Part shown: piece by piece, positions 23,307 to 34,376 of the stretch
Layout: each line of letters begins with the position of its first letter
Numbering within the stretch: position 1 is the first letter of the stretch
Assembly (NCBI GenBank): GCA_963678705.1
Contig: OY783205.1
Location: 10,912,001 to 10,976,000, forward strand
Length of the DNA stretch: 64,000 nucleotides
Reading direction: 5' to 3'
Source of the DNA: Panorpa germanica
Taxonomy: Eukaryota > Arthropoda > Insecta > Mecoptera > Panorpidae
The notes under the pieces: model-generated
What the model saw: only the letters and a program-made list of their open reading frames with translations
Databases searched by the model: none
What the model was told of the DNA's origin: nothing
Made by a program: the position numbers and the translations under genes

Positions 23307-23575
23307 GTATGGACGTATCGAATTTAACTGTAGGTTGTACTAAAAAATGCAATGTCTTATAAATACAAACTTTTGAAAATAAAGTTCTAAAGAACATAGT
23401 CAATGCATCATGGTATGTCCACAACTAGGATATACATAGGGACTTCGAAATCGCTACAGTTACTGAAGAAATAACGAAATATGCAAAGGAGCAAAAGCAG
23501 CGTCTCCAACAACAACTAAAGATAACTAAGCCATTTGCTAGCATCAATAAAAACTCTTGACAAAAGATGTACAAT
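23307..23575 (+). pseudogene. Jockey-clade ORF2 C-terminal fragment
   Basis: Two frames give WTYRI...KNAMSYKYKLLK, then ENKVLKNIVNASWYVHN, a stop, DIHRDFEIATVTEEITKYA and KEQKQRLQQQ. The series WTYGIQLWG-like, NKVLR-like, NAPWYV-like, HRDL-like and EEI is the familiar end of Jockey-type ORF2. With the remnant at 12660-13605 it could be one dispersed, interrupted copy, but that is not provable here. Confidence 0.72.
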
Positions 23576-24575
23576 GGTTGATGCTATTACTACAATTATT
23601 CCACTATTAGACAAACTAGAGATATTTAATAATTGTAAAAATTCATTGTAACAATAATAAAGGTAAAAGAAAAAAAGCTATTCTTTATATTTTACCTCGC
23701 CCTATATTAAGTTTAACTTTATACTTTGTTTTTGTTAAGGTTATCGATATTTTAAGTTTACTCAAGAAATGGAATAATTTTCAACGATTGTATTCCTTAA
23801 GATACGCACGACTGCCCCTAGTTTAATTAGTTTGAACCCAAATCAAAAAACAAATTTTATTTTAAATTCATATTTATAAGGCAATGTCTCCAGTTTTATT
23901 AGGTTTTGTCAATTATAAACAAACTCATGTGTTACTTCGGAAATTTGAAGTTTTATTTTGGTAATTTACAAACATATTTTAATAATTACATTGTTTAACT
24001 TAAATCTTACCCAAAATTTAAAGAAACCACATTTAAAGTTTATTATTTACTTTTCATTTAATTTTACACAGTGTGTACTTAACTGACTAACTAACTAAAA
24101 ACGTGGGTTCAGTCGATTCCAAATATCAACTGTGTTGGCTGTTATTCCTACAGTGAAATCTATTGCGTTTAGGAGTATATATTTTCAATGAACGGATACT
24201 GTTTTACCAACAGACGACTAACTAAAGAAATTCATTTTCTTTATATTTACAATATATATATTTTTTTAATATGCAATGTTAATCACTGCTTGTTCATTGT
24301 CTCAAAACGACGTGAGCCAATAACCACAGGGCGATGCTTACATTTGGACTAGCTAGAATAAGATCAACGTATTATTTTGTACTTATACTTTGTAATATAA
24401 AATTGTTATTTATTTTGATTGTAAATATTTTTTGTCTTAATAGATGCATATAAAACAATGATTATACAAGAGACGTCACTCACTTGACCTACTCGATTAT
24501 CATCTATTGTATTAACAAGTGAATGTATTGTGAACTGTAATTGTCACATATTCTACTCCCAGTGATAGTGTATAG
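23576..24575. other. AT-rich stretch without gene
   Basis: I see no coding, RNA or repeat signal with support in this kilobase. Confidence 0.6.
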
Positions 24576-25135
24576 TTAACGTTCAGGTGGTATTATTCTT
24601 CGCCCTGAACGTATTGTTCTTATCATTGGGGGTGTAGTAATTTCCTCCCTTGATGAATCGAGCCTAGTTGTAGTAAAAGTCTGAGTGTTGTGTAATAAGA
24701 AAGCGGGGTTTAACCTGTGAATGCTGATAGTTTGTGTTCTTCTTAGTGTAGCTACATCAAAATGCTTTTCTGCTCGTTTTATTACTGCGAATGTTCTGTC
24801 ATATGTTGGTTGTTGTAGTTTTCTTATTGCATTTTGTCTAATGAAAGCATGCGTGGTATTCGTCATTTTGCTATATGTTTAACGAGTACTGGTCTAATGC
24901 TTTGCAAGTGTTGTTGCACTTTAAAAATAAAGTCGGCATGTCTAGCTTTTCAGTTATTTTTCTGCTATAAAATCTGCGGGTAATATAATGGGATCGCCGT
25001 AAGTAAGTAAGTGTTGTTTCATACTCCGTAATAATATATGACCGTAGTCCCATCAAAACTATTGGCAGTTTGCTTACCCAACCTTCTGATAAATGTGCTT
25101 TTTAAGCTGCCTTCCAGTCGATTTTCAGATCTCTT
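24576..25135 (-). pseudogene. Gypsy integrase C-terminal fragment
   Basis: Minus-strand frames together give GWVSKLPIVLMGLRS, then a YGDPIILPADF-like stretch split by frameshifts, EKLDMPTLF, and finally FDVATLRRTQTISIHRLNPA with IRTIRSGRRIIPPER at the end. The LGLR-GEPLxLPxEF-SVDRLKPA-TRSGRxxxPP order is that of the C-terminal half of many insect Gypsy integrases. It is a different family from the SAP-Gag element. At least two frameshifts. Confidence 0.72.
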
Positions 25136-25302
25136 AGCGAGTAGTTGTATTTTTACGCACAGAGGTTTTATTAAATTATTTATTTTCGGAATAAATTATT
25201 TTTGTTTTGTTTGTTTCAGTTGTTTTTTTGTCAGTTCTTTGATAAGATTTAATTAATAGAAAGTGTATTAAATAAATTTGTTTGGTATTGGTTACATATA
25301 AA

Positions 25303-26728
25303 CATGTTCGGGCCTGAGGCCCAAGTTACCACCACAATGAACGCTAATTCAGTGACGGACAGTGATGTAAATATAACAAATTCAAATGATAAACAAAAAT
25401 CAATAAACTTGTACAATACAGAGTACAGCAACACTATGTACAAGGTCCATGATAACAAAAAATATAAACAATGAAATACACAACAATTTTAGTTCTCTAA
25501 AATTAAGACAATTATTATGCAAAATAAGCGATAAAAAAGGCATCATAGAAATTAAAAAGATTGGAAAAAATAAAATTATTGTGCAATGCGATACAGCGAG
25601 TCTTGCTAACAAAATAGTATTGGATGAATCCCTGAAAAAACACAATTATGAAGCATATATACCATATTTCTGGACATCCAAAATTTGCTATAATAAAGGG
25701 CGTTGACTTGAATATACCGATGAAGAAATTCTTTTGAATCTTGAATGCGCTCCATATAGAATAACAAAGGTGCAGAAATTAAATAGAAAATCTTTTGAAG
25801 AAAATACTGTAAAATATGTTCCAAGTACTACAGTTAAAATATTTTTTGATGGTCTGGTTTTGCCTGCTCGTATTCCTTCGTATTCCTTTGGAGGGTAAGA
25901 AAAGCATGTATACCTTATATTCTACCATCTATTCAATGCTATAATTGTTTAAAGTACGGACATCCATCTAAACACTGTAGTTAAAAATATACAATATGCA
26001 AATGCTGTGGAAGCAATGAACATAAAGAGTCTGAGTGTAAGAAGGAAAAATATATCTGTATTAATTGCAAAGGACCACATAAAGCTTCTAATAAAATCTG
26101 TCCTGAAAGAGAAAAACAGGTTAAAATTAAAGAAGTAATGGCAAAACATAATTTAAGTTTTCAGGAAGCCAAAATAGAAATAGGTGATAATGATAATAGA
26201 GACAGCCTATTCTCAGTCAGAACACAAAATAGATTTGAACTTTTTAATAATTACAAATATACTTTCCCTACAATCAACAATGACAATAATTCACAATATC
26301 AGGTACCACTATACAAGCCTAAGCCTCTAACAAAAAGAAATAATAAATTAGAAGTAACGAAATCAAACAGAATTCCAGATATCAAACAAAATGAAAGAAT
26401 TAATCCTGACAATAAAACACCAATTATAAATAATTTATCCACTGCTACATGCCAGAAGAAAAGAAGAATAGAGGCAAAAGAAAGAATAAACAAAAATGAT
26501 ATTTGGGATAATATAGAAATTTTAAAACAAAACCTTAAATCAATAGAAGAAAAAGCGGAAATGATGAAACAAAATGATATGGTAAACTTAAAGAAAGTCA
26601 ATCAATTAGATAAAGGTAATTCCTTTAATATTGCTTCTACATCTACATACAGAACAAAACAAAATATTACTGAAGATAGATATAACCTGAGAAGTCGTAG
26701 TCAAACAAGAATCAACGAAACAGATTAA
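25303..26728 (+). pseudogene. I-like ORF1 remnant, second copy
   Basis: Starts MFGPEAQVTTT and aligns along its length with 5256-6683: INLYNTEYSNTMYKV, then after a frameshift near 25450 IIEIKKIGKNKIIVQCDTAS and EAYIPYFW, another shift near 25690 to IIKGVDLEY and NRKSFEENTVKYV, then a third near 25885 to IQCYNCLKYGHPSKHC, CKCCGSNEHKESEC and CINCKGPHKASNKIC. The last 196 codons (26138-26728) are open, with an Asn/Lys-rich tail. No ORF2 follows; 38 bp later an opposite-strand polymerase remnant begins. Confidence 0.84.
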
Positions 26729-26765
26729 AATTATTTATTAATATCGACAAATAATATATATATTT

Positions 26766-28971
26766 TTATTTATTTATTGTTCGCCTTTCGGCTTTACAAT
26801 CAACAGAAGAGAGGAGAATTCCTTTTGCTTTAGCTGTGCATGAACCCTCAATATCAATTGCATACATTTTTGACCTTAACCCAACAAACTCCCAAATTAT
26901 ACTACCCGCGCATTCATCTTTCATTAAGCCTAATTTAGCTTTGTTCATTAAAGGTAATGAAAATTCATTATTAAATGGATAATTAGATGTATCAAATTTA
27001 TCTAGATTACACTTAATATCGTCATATATATCATCTGTTTTAATTTGATATATTAATGAATCTGTATCTGTATACAACAATTTAGCATTACCTTTATAGA
27101 TTTTTTGATGAAATCATAATGAAAATCGTATATTAAAGTTTTTAATATATCAAGTACACTTAATCCTAAATACAATGGTTTATTATAAAAAACTTTAAGT
27201 TTTTGCATTTGAATAGCAACTAAGTTTTCATGAAATATAGAACAACTATGATAGTTTGGTTTACTTATAAGTGTATTAGCACCCATTGTTTTTCCTATAT
27301 TATCCCAATGAGTTATTAACTTTACATCGACACGTTTATCTACATTTTCCATTGTTTTACCATAAACTGATAAGTTATTTGCATCCCAATACATTAAATA
27401 TTGAGAATCTTTATTTGAATCATAATTGTACATATATTTATTATTTGCAATTCCATGTCTGTGAGAGCATTGTGATATTCCACCTCTTATACCCTTTTTA
27501 ATAAAATGTAACATATCAATATCTGTTAAAAGTTCTAATTCAATACTTGTATACTTTAACATAGCATCCCAAGAAAGTCCTGGTGCTGTATAATATTGAC
27601 AGGGATCTAAATTATATGTTTTATAGCACACATCTCGAAAATTTTCAAAAATATCTGTTAACAACAGAACATCGATCTTTAAATATAAGTCTGAATATTC
27701 CCCCAATGTTTTCATTTCAAATGCATACCAAACCATTTTGGCATGATTGTAATCATCGTCAGATATATTACAGCCATTAAGTGAGCTATAAAAATTATTT
27801 TGAGATGGCAACTCAGATTCATTAAGCATATCCCTACTATTTACATATTCATAAGGAAATACACCTTTACGTTTTAATAAATTGAAATGATTTTCATTCG
27901 GATAGAACTTTTTTAATTCGAAAAATTGTTCTGATAATAAATTTTTTGCAAGTGTTTCTAAACTAGAATGCATAAATCGTAAAGAATCAATAAATCTAAG
28001 TTTAATATAGCAGTTATGAACTTTATCATTTTTATCGACTTTTGATTCCACCAAAATATGTTTCGTAAAAGATATATACTTTTCCTTATTTTCTGGAATA
28101 ACTTCAATTTTTTTACTATCATTACCTAATTCTTTTACAATTATATGGCTATCGTAATTACTTAAGTTATGGAATATGACAGGTATAAACTTTGGAATTG
28201 TAAATTTTAAATTGCAATGATTATGAGCAGCTTCTCGGTAATTACCAGTTAAATGACAATGATCTAACACTTTATCACCATTGAGGATACCTTCACAAAT
28301 ATGGCAAATAGAAGCTTCATCATATTCCTGTTTTTGCCAATCAGATAATTTATTTAAAGGCTTCACTTTATTTAAGACTTTATAAATTTGTTTAGCGTAT
28401 TCAGTTATTGTTTCAATAAATACTTTAACGCAATTAATACCTCTATACGTAACAAACTTACTTAATGAATCATTAAAGGAACATTTAATATAATAAGCAA
28501 AAGAATATGGTTCATGAATTTGAATATTATTTGAAAATGATGTATTAGTTTCAGGATAACAAGTACTAATGGGTTTTAATAATGTTTCAAAATCTCCATA
28601 TATCACAAATGGAACGCGTAATTGATTCTTATGATTATCGAATTTTAAAATGTTTTGAGATATCATATTACCCAATTTATCTTTAGCGTTATACTTAGAA
28701 GGAAGGATTGTATATATCTTATTGCAATCATATTCTAAATGTCTATTTAACTGATCTTCTGTGTTAAAAAATGAAAAGCATCCATCACACAAAAATTGTT
28801 TACTAGTATGCTTAGTAAATTGACTTCTTATTAATCTTGATATATTTTTAATCCAACAATAATGTCCATTACTCAAATCTTCAACATACAATAAATTACC
28901 ATGTTGTTTCTTCTTTTTAGATGTATAATGCAACGGTCCCACAATGAAATTATTTTCATATAAATTAAGTA
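26766..28971 (-). pseudogene. Family B DNA polymerase (protein-primed, Maverick/Polinton-like), broken
   Basis: Frame 28942-27053: a Cys2-His-Cys finger (about residues 52-73), exonuclease motif YGDFET (115-120), a CxxC/HCH cluster CHICEG...DHCHLTG resembling an endonuclease VII insertion (about 214-247), FHNLSNYDSH, and YLKIDVLLLTDIF. The motif A core DANNL is followed at once by the motif B YGKTM, so the segment normally between them is missing. A frameshift near 27080-27110 leads to 26766-27080, which has motif C YTDTDSL. The 3' end is cut near 26810 and the 5' end starts without a credible ATG, 30 bp from the next ORF. It would replicate linear DNA from a terminal protein. No integrase, capsid or ATPase partner is seen. 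Confidence 0.83.
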
Positions 28972-28972
28972 A

Positions 28973-29784
28973 TTACAATAGTTTTGATATTTCTTCTAAT
29001 ATATACGACATGTTTGAAATTATTATCATTTTTAATAATATATCATTAGAATTTAACTCTTCACATTCGTAAAATAAAAATTGAGTCAAAATCTCTTTCG
29101 AAACACCAATATTTTTATTTTTTAAATACATTACAATACTATTTAAAAATATATTATATGTATTAAACAAATCAATTTGCATTTCAGAAAAATGTTTACC
29201 AATAGCATTAATATAATCATTTAAGGATAAGAAATGTATTAAATCAAAAATATTTAAAAATACTGATATTTGAGTTTTACAATTTGAAATAATTGCAATA
29301 CTATTTGGAATAAATATATTTATTTTATAGTTTGTTCCTATTAATATATTCGATGGTATTACCAATTGACCATTAAACATATTAATCAATTGCTTAATAT
29401 GCTCTATAAGCTCAAAATAATCACATAAATTTAACTTTAGTCCGAAATTATATTTATTATATATGTAAATTTCTGGTTCAAACTGATTAATACAATTTAA
29501 ACCTATTTTGATTAAATACATATCTTTTTTTAATAATATAGGTGCTTCATTAAATAAAAATGGAACTGCAGTCAATTTAGAAGGAGTCAAATTTGTATTA
29601 AAATCCTCCTCATTGTTTAAAGAAGTTGTAATTTCAGACATATTCTGTATCTCAATATCTGAATTTGTAATGAAAAATCTTTATCAAAAAGCGAAGGGTC
29701 AATATCTAAATTTAATAGCTCGCTATCATCAATATGAATATCTTCTACAAATAATAAATCTTCCAAATCAAAAATCGATTCCAT
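28973..29784 (-). CDS. Unrecognised ORF beside the DNA polymerase, with likely frameshift
   Basis: The frame 28973-29641 encodes 222 residues (MSEITTSLNNEEDFN ...), Asn/Ile/Leu-rich, with hydrophobic helices and no motif I know. Upstream, another frame from the ATG at 29784 gives an acidic start, MESIFDLEDLLFVEDIHIDD, which appears to run into the first frame through a shift near the T-run at about 29680-29690. I read this as one gene with an acidic N-terminus, but two overlapping ORFs are possible. It ends right where the polymerase frame opens and lies 11 bp from the upstream ORF. Confidence 0.5.
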
Positions 29785-29795
29785 TTTTTGATAAG

Positions 29796-30020
29796 TTATA
29801 TATATATATATTCTTGAGCGTTATTGTATAATTTAATTTTAAAAAAGTATATGCACAAAATTTTTATTTCTTGTTCCAACAGTTCCAAATTTATTTTTGA
29901 TGATATATGGCTAAAATTATTATTTAAATCAATATGGTTATTTATATTATTTTTAATAAAACACTCATAAAAATTAATATTGTGATTTTTATAATTTATA
30001 CTTTGAGTATCCTTTAACAT
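29796..30020 (-). CDS. Small unrecognised ORF, coupled by TAATG to its upstream neighbour
   Basis: 75 codons, Asn/Ile-rich, no recognised domain. Its ATG (30020-30018) shares one base with the TAA stop of the upstream gene (30022-30020), making TAATG. That tight coupling and the same strand suggest that it is expressed from the same transcript if at all. Confidence 0.42.
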   Translation of the reverse strand: MLKDTQSINYKNHNINFYECFIKNNINNHIDLNNNFSHISSKINLELLEQEIKILCIYFFKIKLYNNAQEYIYI

Positions 30021-30691
30021 TAGAAATCAAACCTAAAGGTATCCAAATATAAAATTTCTTTTTCTTCTTCTTCTAATGAAGATAATGATTTAGAATAATT
30101 TTGTTTTTTTTCACTTTCAAAATAATCAAATTTATCAGGTTCCAGTTCTATATGTAACTGATACTTTTTAATTGCATTTAATTTCTCTAATTTGGAATAA
30201 GAAATTTCATTAAACTGATGTAGCATATATAAATATTTAACTAAATTAAAATTTATAACTTTATTACCAAAATCAAATAAACGTATTTTTTGATATATAT
30301 ATGCGTTATATAAATCATCAAAATAGCCCGTTCTTAATGCTCTTAGAATATTTTTAAAATTGTCATGTTTCAAATCTGGTTTTATATTATATTTAAATTC
30401 AAATTCTTTCCTTAATTTTAATTCTAATTTTGCTACCTCACTTATTTTATAACCTAATTTTTCAAATTCATAAAATTTCCTTATAAGGTGGTAGTTGTTA
30501 CAATCAATCGCACGCTCTTTCATATGAAGATTGCATAACTATAAATAAGTATTATGTAAATAAATAAGGATTTGAAATACTAAAGCAAAAGAAGTAGAAC
30601 TTACTTGTACTCCAGGATGAACTATGTTTGGACACGTATAATCCAATGTATCATCGGAATACATGTATGCACAGCAATATTCTGTTGACAT
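30020..30691 (-). CDS. Spliced unrecognised gene upstream of the polymerase cluster
   Basis: Exon 30605-30691 encodes MSTEYCCAYMYSDDTLDYTC and nine more residues, ends CAA and meets a GTAAGT donor. A 66-bp intron (30539-30604) ends in TTTATAG. Exon 30020-30538 continues in frame as LCNLHMKERAIDC. The protein is about 201 residues with Lys/Glu-rich helices and a Ser/Glu-rich tail; I do not recognise it. Two further short introns appear upstream, 30698-30753 and 30837-30911, both with GTAAG donors and ...CAG acceptors, in what seems to be 5' UTR. Splice signals and preserved frame argue for a real gene. Confidence 0.62.
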
Positions 30692-31067
30692 TTAAAACTG
30701 TTATTATTATAACTAAATTAAAATTATCTAAAAAGTATTAAAAATTAACTTACCTAACTGTTTGCTCATAAGTATGAAAATCTAAAAGGGTTCAAACGGT
30801 AAAAACTCAAGATTAGGTTGAAACTGCTATAGACACCTGTAAATATTTGAAAACTACTATTACTATTAAATTTATTGTAAACATACAAAATCTTATACAA
30901 AATTTACTTACCACATAATTATCCACTTCCAAACTGAAATTATTGATAAATTTTTTTATTCAATAATTTATTCATTAACTAATTCAGAACAAGACTTTGC
31001 AAGACACTTTAATACAGAAACTGCACAAAATCCTTTTGGTTTAATGTGACACAATCATATCCTTAGA

Positions 31068-31075
31068 CTTATATA
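31068..31075 (-). promoter_or_regulatory. Possible TATA element
   Basis: TATATAAG on the minus strand, 377 bp upstream of the ATG at 30691 and 156 bp upstream of the first predicted donor. AT-rich context makes chance likely. Confidence 0.25.
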
Positions 31076-31089
31076 TACATGTGTTTTGA

Positions 31090-31565
31090 TGATGTCATGA
31101 AGAACATGTGTTTTATCAGCATACACCTTTTGTCAACGTTTGGAAAATATTGTTTTTTTCTGGCAAAGTTCTCACACAGTTTAACACATGTACAGTTTCA
31201 TCGTCCGAGTCTAATATTTCAATAACTTCACTATCACTCTAATTACAACTAATAATAAGAAATACGCTTTGCATAAGAATAATTTATATACAAAGTTCTC
31301 ACACAGTTCTGCTTGCAAATAACCTATATGTGAAGGACATGTGTTTCATCAGGAATGCAACGTTTGGAAAATATTGTTTTTTTCTGGTGAATTCGTGGTC
31401 TTACGAATGCATATAAGATAAACAAGGAATGTGCTTGTTTTAAAATAAAAGTAAAAAATTGCATAAGAATAATTTATATTCAAAGTTCTCACACCTTTCA
31501 TATTACTGCTTGCAAATAACCTATATGTGAAGAACATGTGTTTTATCAGGAAGAACTTATTGCAT
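31090..31565 (+). repeat. Degenerate tandem repeat, about three units
   Basis: Blocks AAAGTTCTCACAC, CTTGCAAATAACCTATATG, GAACATGTGTTTTATCAG and CGTTTGGAAAATATTG recur near 31095-31200, 31270-31385 and 31458-31560, in changing order with gaps. Non-coding. Confidence 0.7.
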
Positions 31566-31783
31566 ATAAAAATATAGTTTAATAAACTCTTAATGCATGG
31601 GAAATTATAAGTTCAGTATAAGGTCGCTGCCCTCTATCTATTACATTGTAAGAAACATAAATGTTACACTGTAAGAATAATTTTTGCTAAGCTAATTGTA
31701 TATTATTAAATATATCGATACCTATGACGTTATTGGTACATGTAAAACCAAAATCTTATTTTATTATGACGTCACATGGTATA

Positions 31784-31974
31784 ATGTATAATATCGCTAT
31801 TTCACTCTTTCACAATACTGCTTTCTCACACATATCTCAGGTCACGAACATAAACGATTGGTTTCCGGAAATTGATGAAGAATGCAATAATTACGCCAAT
31901 ACCAACACACACATAATAATTAATATCGCTATCTCACTCTTTGCCATTACTGCTTTCTCACTCATATCCTAGGG
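31784..31974 (+). repeat. Duplicated 53-bp unit
   Basis: TAATATCGCTATTTCACTCT...CTGCTTTCTCACACATATC (31788-31837) recurs as a close copy at 31921-31973. Both lie inside an ORF without recognisable content. Confidence 0.7.
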
Positions 31975-32190
31975 TATTGTAGGGACTGTACCTAGAGATA
32001 AATGCTGTAATGACGTCATCATCTTCTAAACCAATCACAACACAGCTTATCCACTTACCCCTCACTCCTCACCCCACTATTACCACCAACATTGTCTAGC
32101 CACGCCCCCTCTTCATATTGTGACCTATATGCATCCCCACCTCAATAATTTCCAACTCAATTTCAAATTTAAGCCAGAACCCGCTTTGTA
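31975..32190. other. Pyrimidine-rich non-coding stretch
   Basis: C-rich for this region (CACCCCACTATTACCACC and neighbours) with a TGACGTCA palindrome at 32011-32018. It precedes the esterase-exon-bearing block A and could be promoter sequence, but nothing here proves it. Confidence 0.3.
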
Positions 32191-32515
32191 ACACTACTCA
32201 AGTGTTCCACGTAATGCGACTTATGTCTAAAACACATGTACGTAAATACGAGAATATGTTCATATAATAAATAGCCACGAATATTCAGTGTGATCGAAAA
32301 AAAACATCTGCGTAAACAAAGTTAAAAACTCCGTGATAATATATAACATATTTTCATAAAAAGATGATGTGTTTATATTCTTTAAAATTATTTTTTGGTG
32401 CAGTTTATGCAGACTATATATACAATTTAAGTTTAGCTAGTTTGAACTTTAACAAAAAAAAATGATTTTAAATTAAAACTAACTAAACATAATTATTTAT
32501 GTAGAAAGATTTTTT
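32191..32515 (+). repeat. Repeat block A (forward copy) with esterase-like first exon
   Basis: Forward version of the block inverted at 11331-11635. An ATG at 32364 opens MMCLYSLKLFFGAVYADYI and about 20 more codons. The bases AAAGATGATGTGTTTATATT to TTGGTGCAGTTT match the exon start at 42588-42646 at about 49 of 54 positions. No second exon is visible, so this looks like a detached or decayed first exon. Confidence 0.72.
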
Positions 32516-33010
32516 ACATTTTACTACACTTACATCACTTATAATTAATATGTACAGTATGATGATACATTTATTGGTTACAAATTCATTGAAGAAAACC
32601 TACAAATTTAAACAGATTTATAGAAAATTACAATTACTTTATTAAATAACAATTACTTTATAAAATGTACATTATAAACTAGGTTTGTGTCTATCGTTTA
32701 AATAATTCATCTAGCAGTATATTTTCAATATATATTTTGTTTATATTTAATTCAAAATCAACATTACATATTTATTATAATTAAATAATTTTTATGCACA
32801 GTAATAAATAAGGAACTCATTACGTTAATGAGCTCATAAAATATATTAAATAATACAGTTTATATTAACATATCAGTTGTTTTCTTTAATTTGGGTAAGA
32901 AGTAAACTTCTCCTTTAGAATTAGTTTTAGCAGACTCTTGTTCGCGGGAATATTAGGAAACATATTTTAGCTAGTAAATTTTTTTTTTTAATAATCAGTA
33001 TATATTCCTT
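32516..33010 (+). repeat. Repeat block B (second copy)
   Basis: Direct copy of 11636-12170. Ends near TTCGCGGGAATATTAGGAAA and a T-run, after which the two loci diverge. Confidence 0.75.
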
Positions 33011-33343
33011 TATAACCTGTAGCTAATTATTACACAATCCGATGAAATCGTGCTCCATAGTATTTTTGCATACGAGTTTTGATTTTCCTCAATCTTATGC
33101 CGTTTCTGATTCGACCGCCTTTGGTAATAATAGATGAATTTATAGTTTTCCACCACAAATATTAATTTCTTTGATGTTTTTCTTGATTTAAGATATATGT
33201 CAGGCACAAGTATACGAAAATTAAGTCGGATATTTATTTGTTCATATTTTTACTCCATACTAAAACTTAGTTTTTATTTTTGTAAATAAGAATTTCTCAG
33301 CAAGTCGAAAATGTTGAATTTGTTATTATGTGCTAAACATATA

Positions 33344-34334
33344 TGTAGTGTAACTTCTAAGCCATCCCTGTTAAGACAATCATTTGCAGTGTGATATTAT
33401 AATTCTATCCCGGACGAGCCTCCAAGTTGTAGTTTTGCAAGTAACAATTAAGGTTGAATCCTCAAGTGTGGTGCAAAAATAACAATATAGTTTATTTTAA
33501 ACGAGTAAACACATAACTTGAATAATAGTAGTTCATTTAATTATTCCACGCAGTTATACAATTACATCTCAATAAAGCGAATTAATCAAAATAAAGTTCA
33601 CAAAGATAATAACACTTGATTAAAATACAATACTTAGATTTAGAGTCCTTTTACAATGTTTTGCGTGTTACCACGAAATACGTAGTTTCCATAGTACATA
33701 GTTAACAAACACAATGGTTTCCAATGATAAATACACCCTAGTAATTAACATTACATTTGTATGCATAACTCTAACTATTTACGCTGACAACAATAACAAA
33801 TATTACACACAGTAATAAAGTTAAACTGGATTTCAATTCACAATGATAATAACACTCGTTAACATAGCATATTCCTGAATTCACTAAAGACGTCATACAC
33901 TCTGTGTATCTCTGTTGATCGCCATTTTTCTAATCTTCTATACTATACGATAATCAAATATTATAACTAATAATAATGATTACTATTTTTAAATGATATT
34001 GACAACTAGTTAATATTACTTAAAATCACAAAAGTAACGACGCTATACAAACTGTGTATCTCTCTCATCGCCATTTTCTTACTTCTCTCTCTGTACCACA
34101 TGTGCCGTAATGACTCGTCAGCATTCAACAGTTAGTAAGCGCTGGTCTCGAGAGTTCGGGGTTTACTTACGCAAAACTAGTTAGCGTCTGTTGTCGAGAG
34201 TACAGATTACATTCACACTCAACAAACCCTCATACTAGCAAAGATCTTAACCTAATTTACAGATTTCTTATAATTATTATTTCTTATAACTAATTATTTC
34301 TAAACCTAAAACTAATCTTAAAAAATATCCCACA
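33344..34334 (-). repeat. 3' LTR of Gypsy copy 2
   Basis: TGTAGTGTAACTTC ... TATCCCACA. Followed inside the element by a purine-rich tract on the minus strand (GGAGAGGCCGAGATG). Within it a duplicated block with GTGTATCTCT and CGCCATTTT occurs twice (about 33900 and 34060). Confidence 0.9.
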
Positions 34335-34376
34335 TCTCGGCCTCTCCTGACTAGTAACTATCCTCAGTTGCTACAA

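Noticed and set aside
26766-30912. Complete Maverick/Polinton
   Set aside because: No integrase, ATPase, cysteine protease or capsid gene and no long terminal repeats were found; only the polymerase is recognisable.
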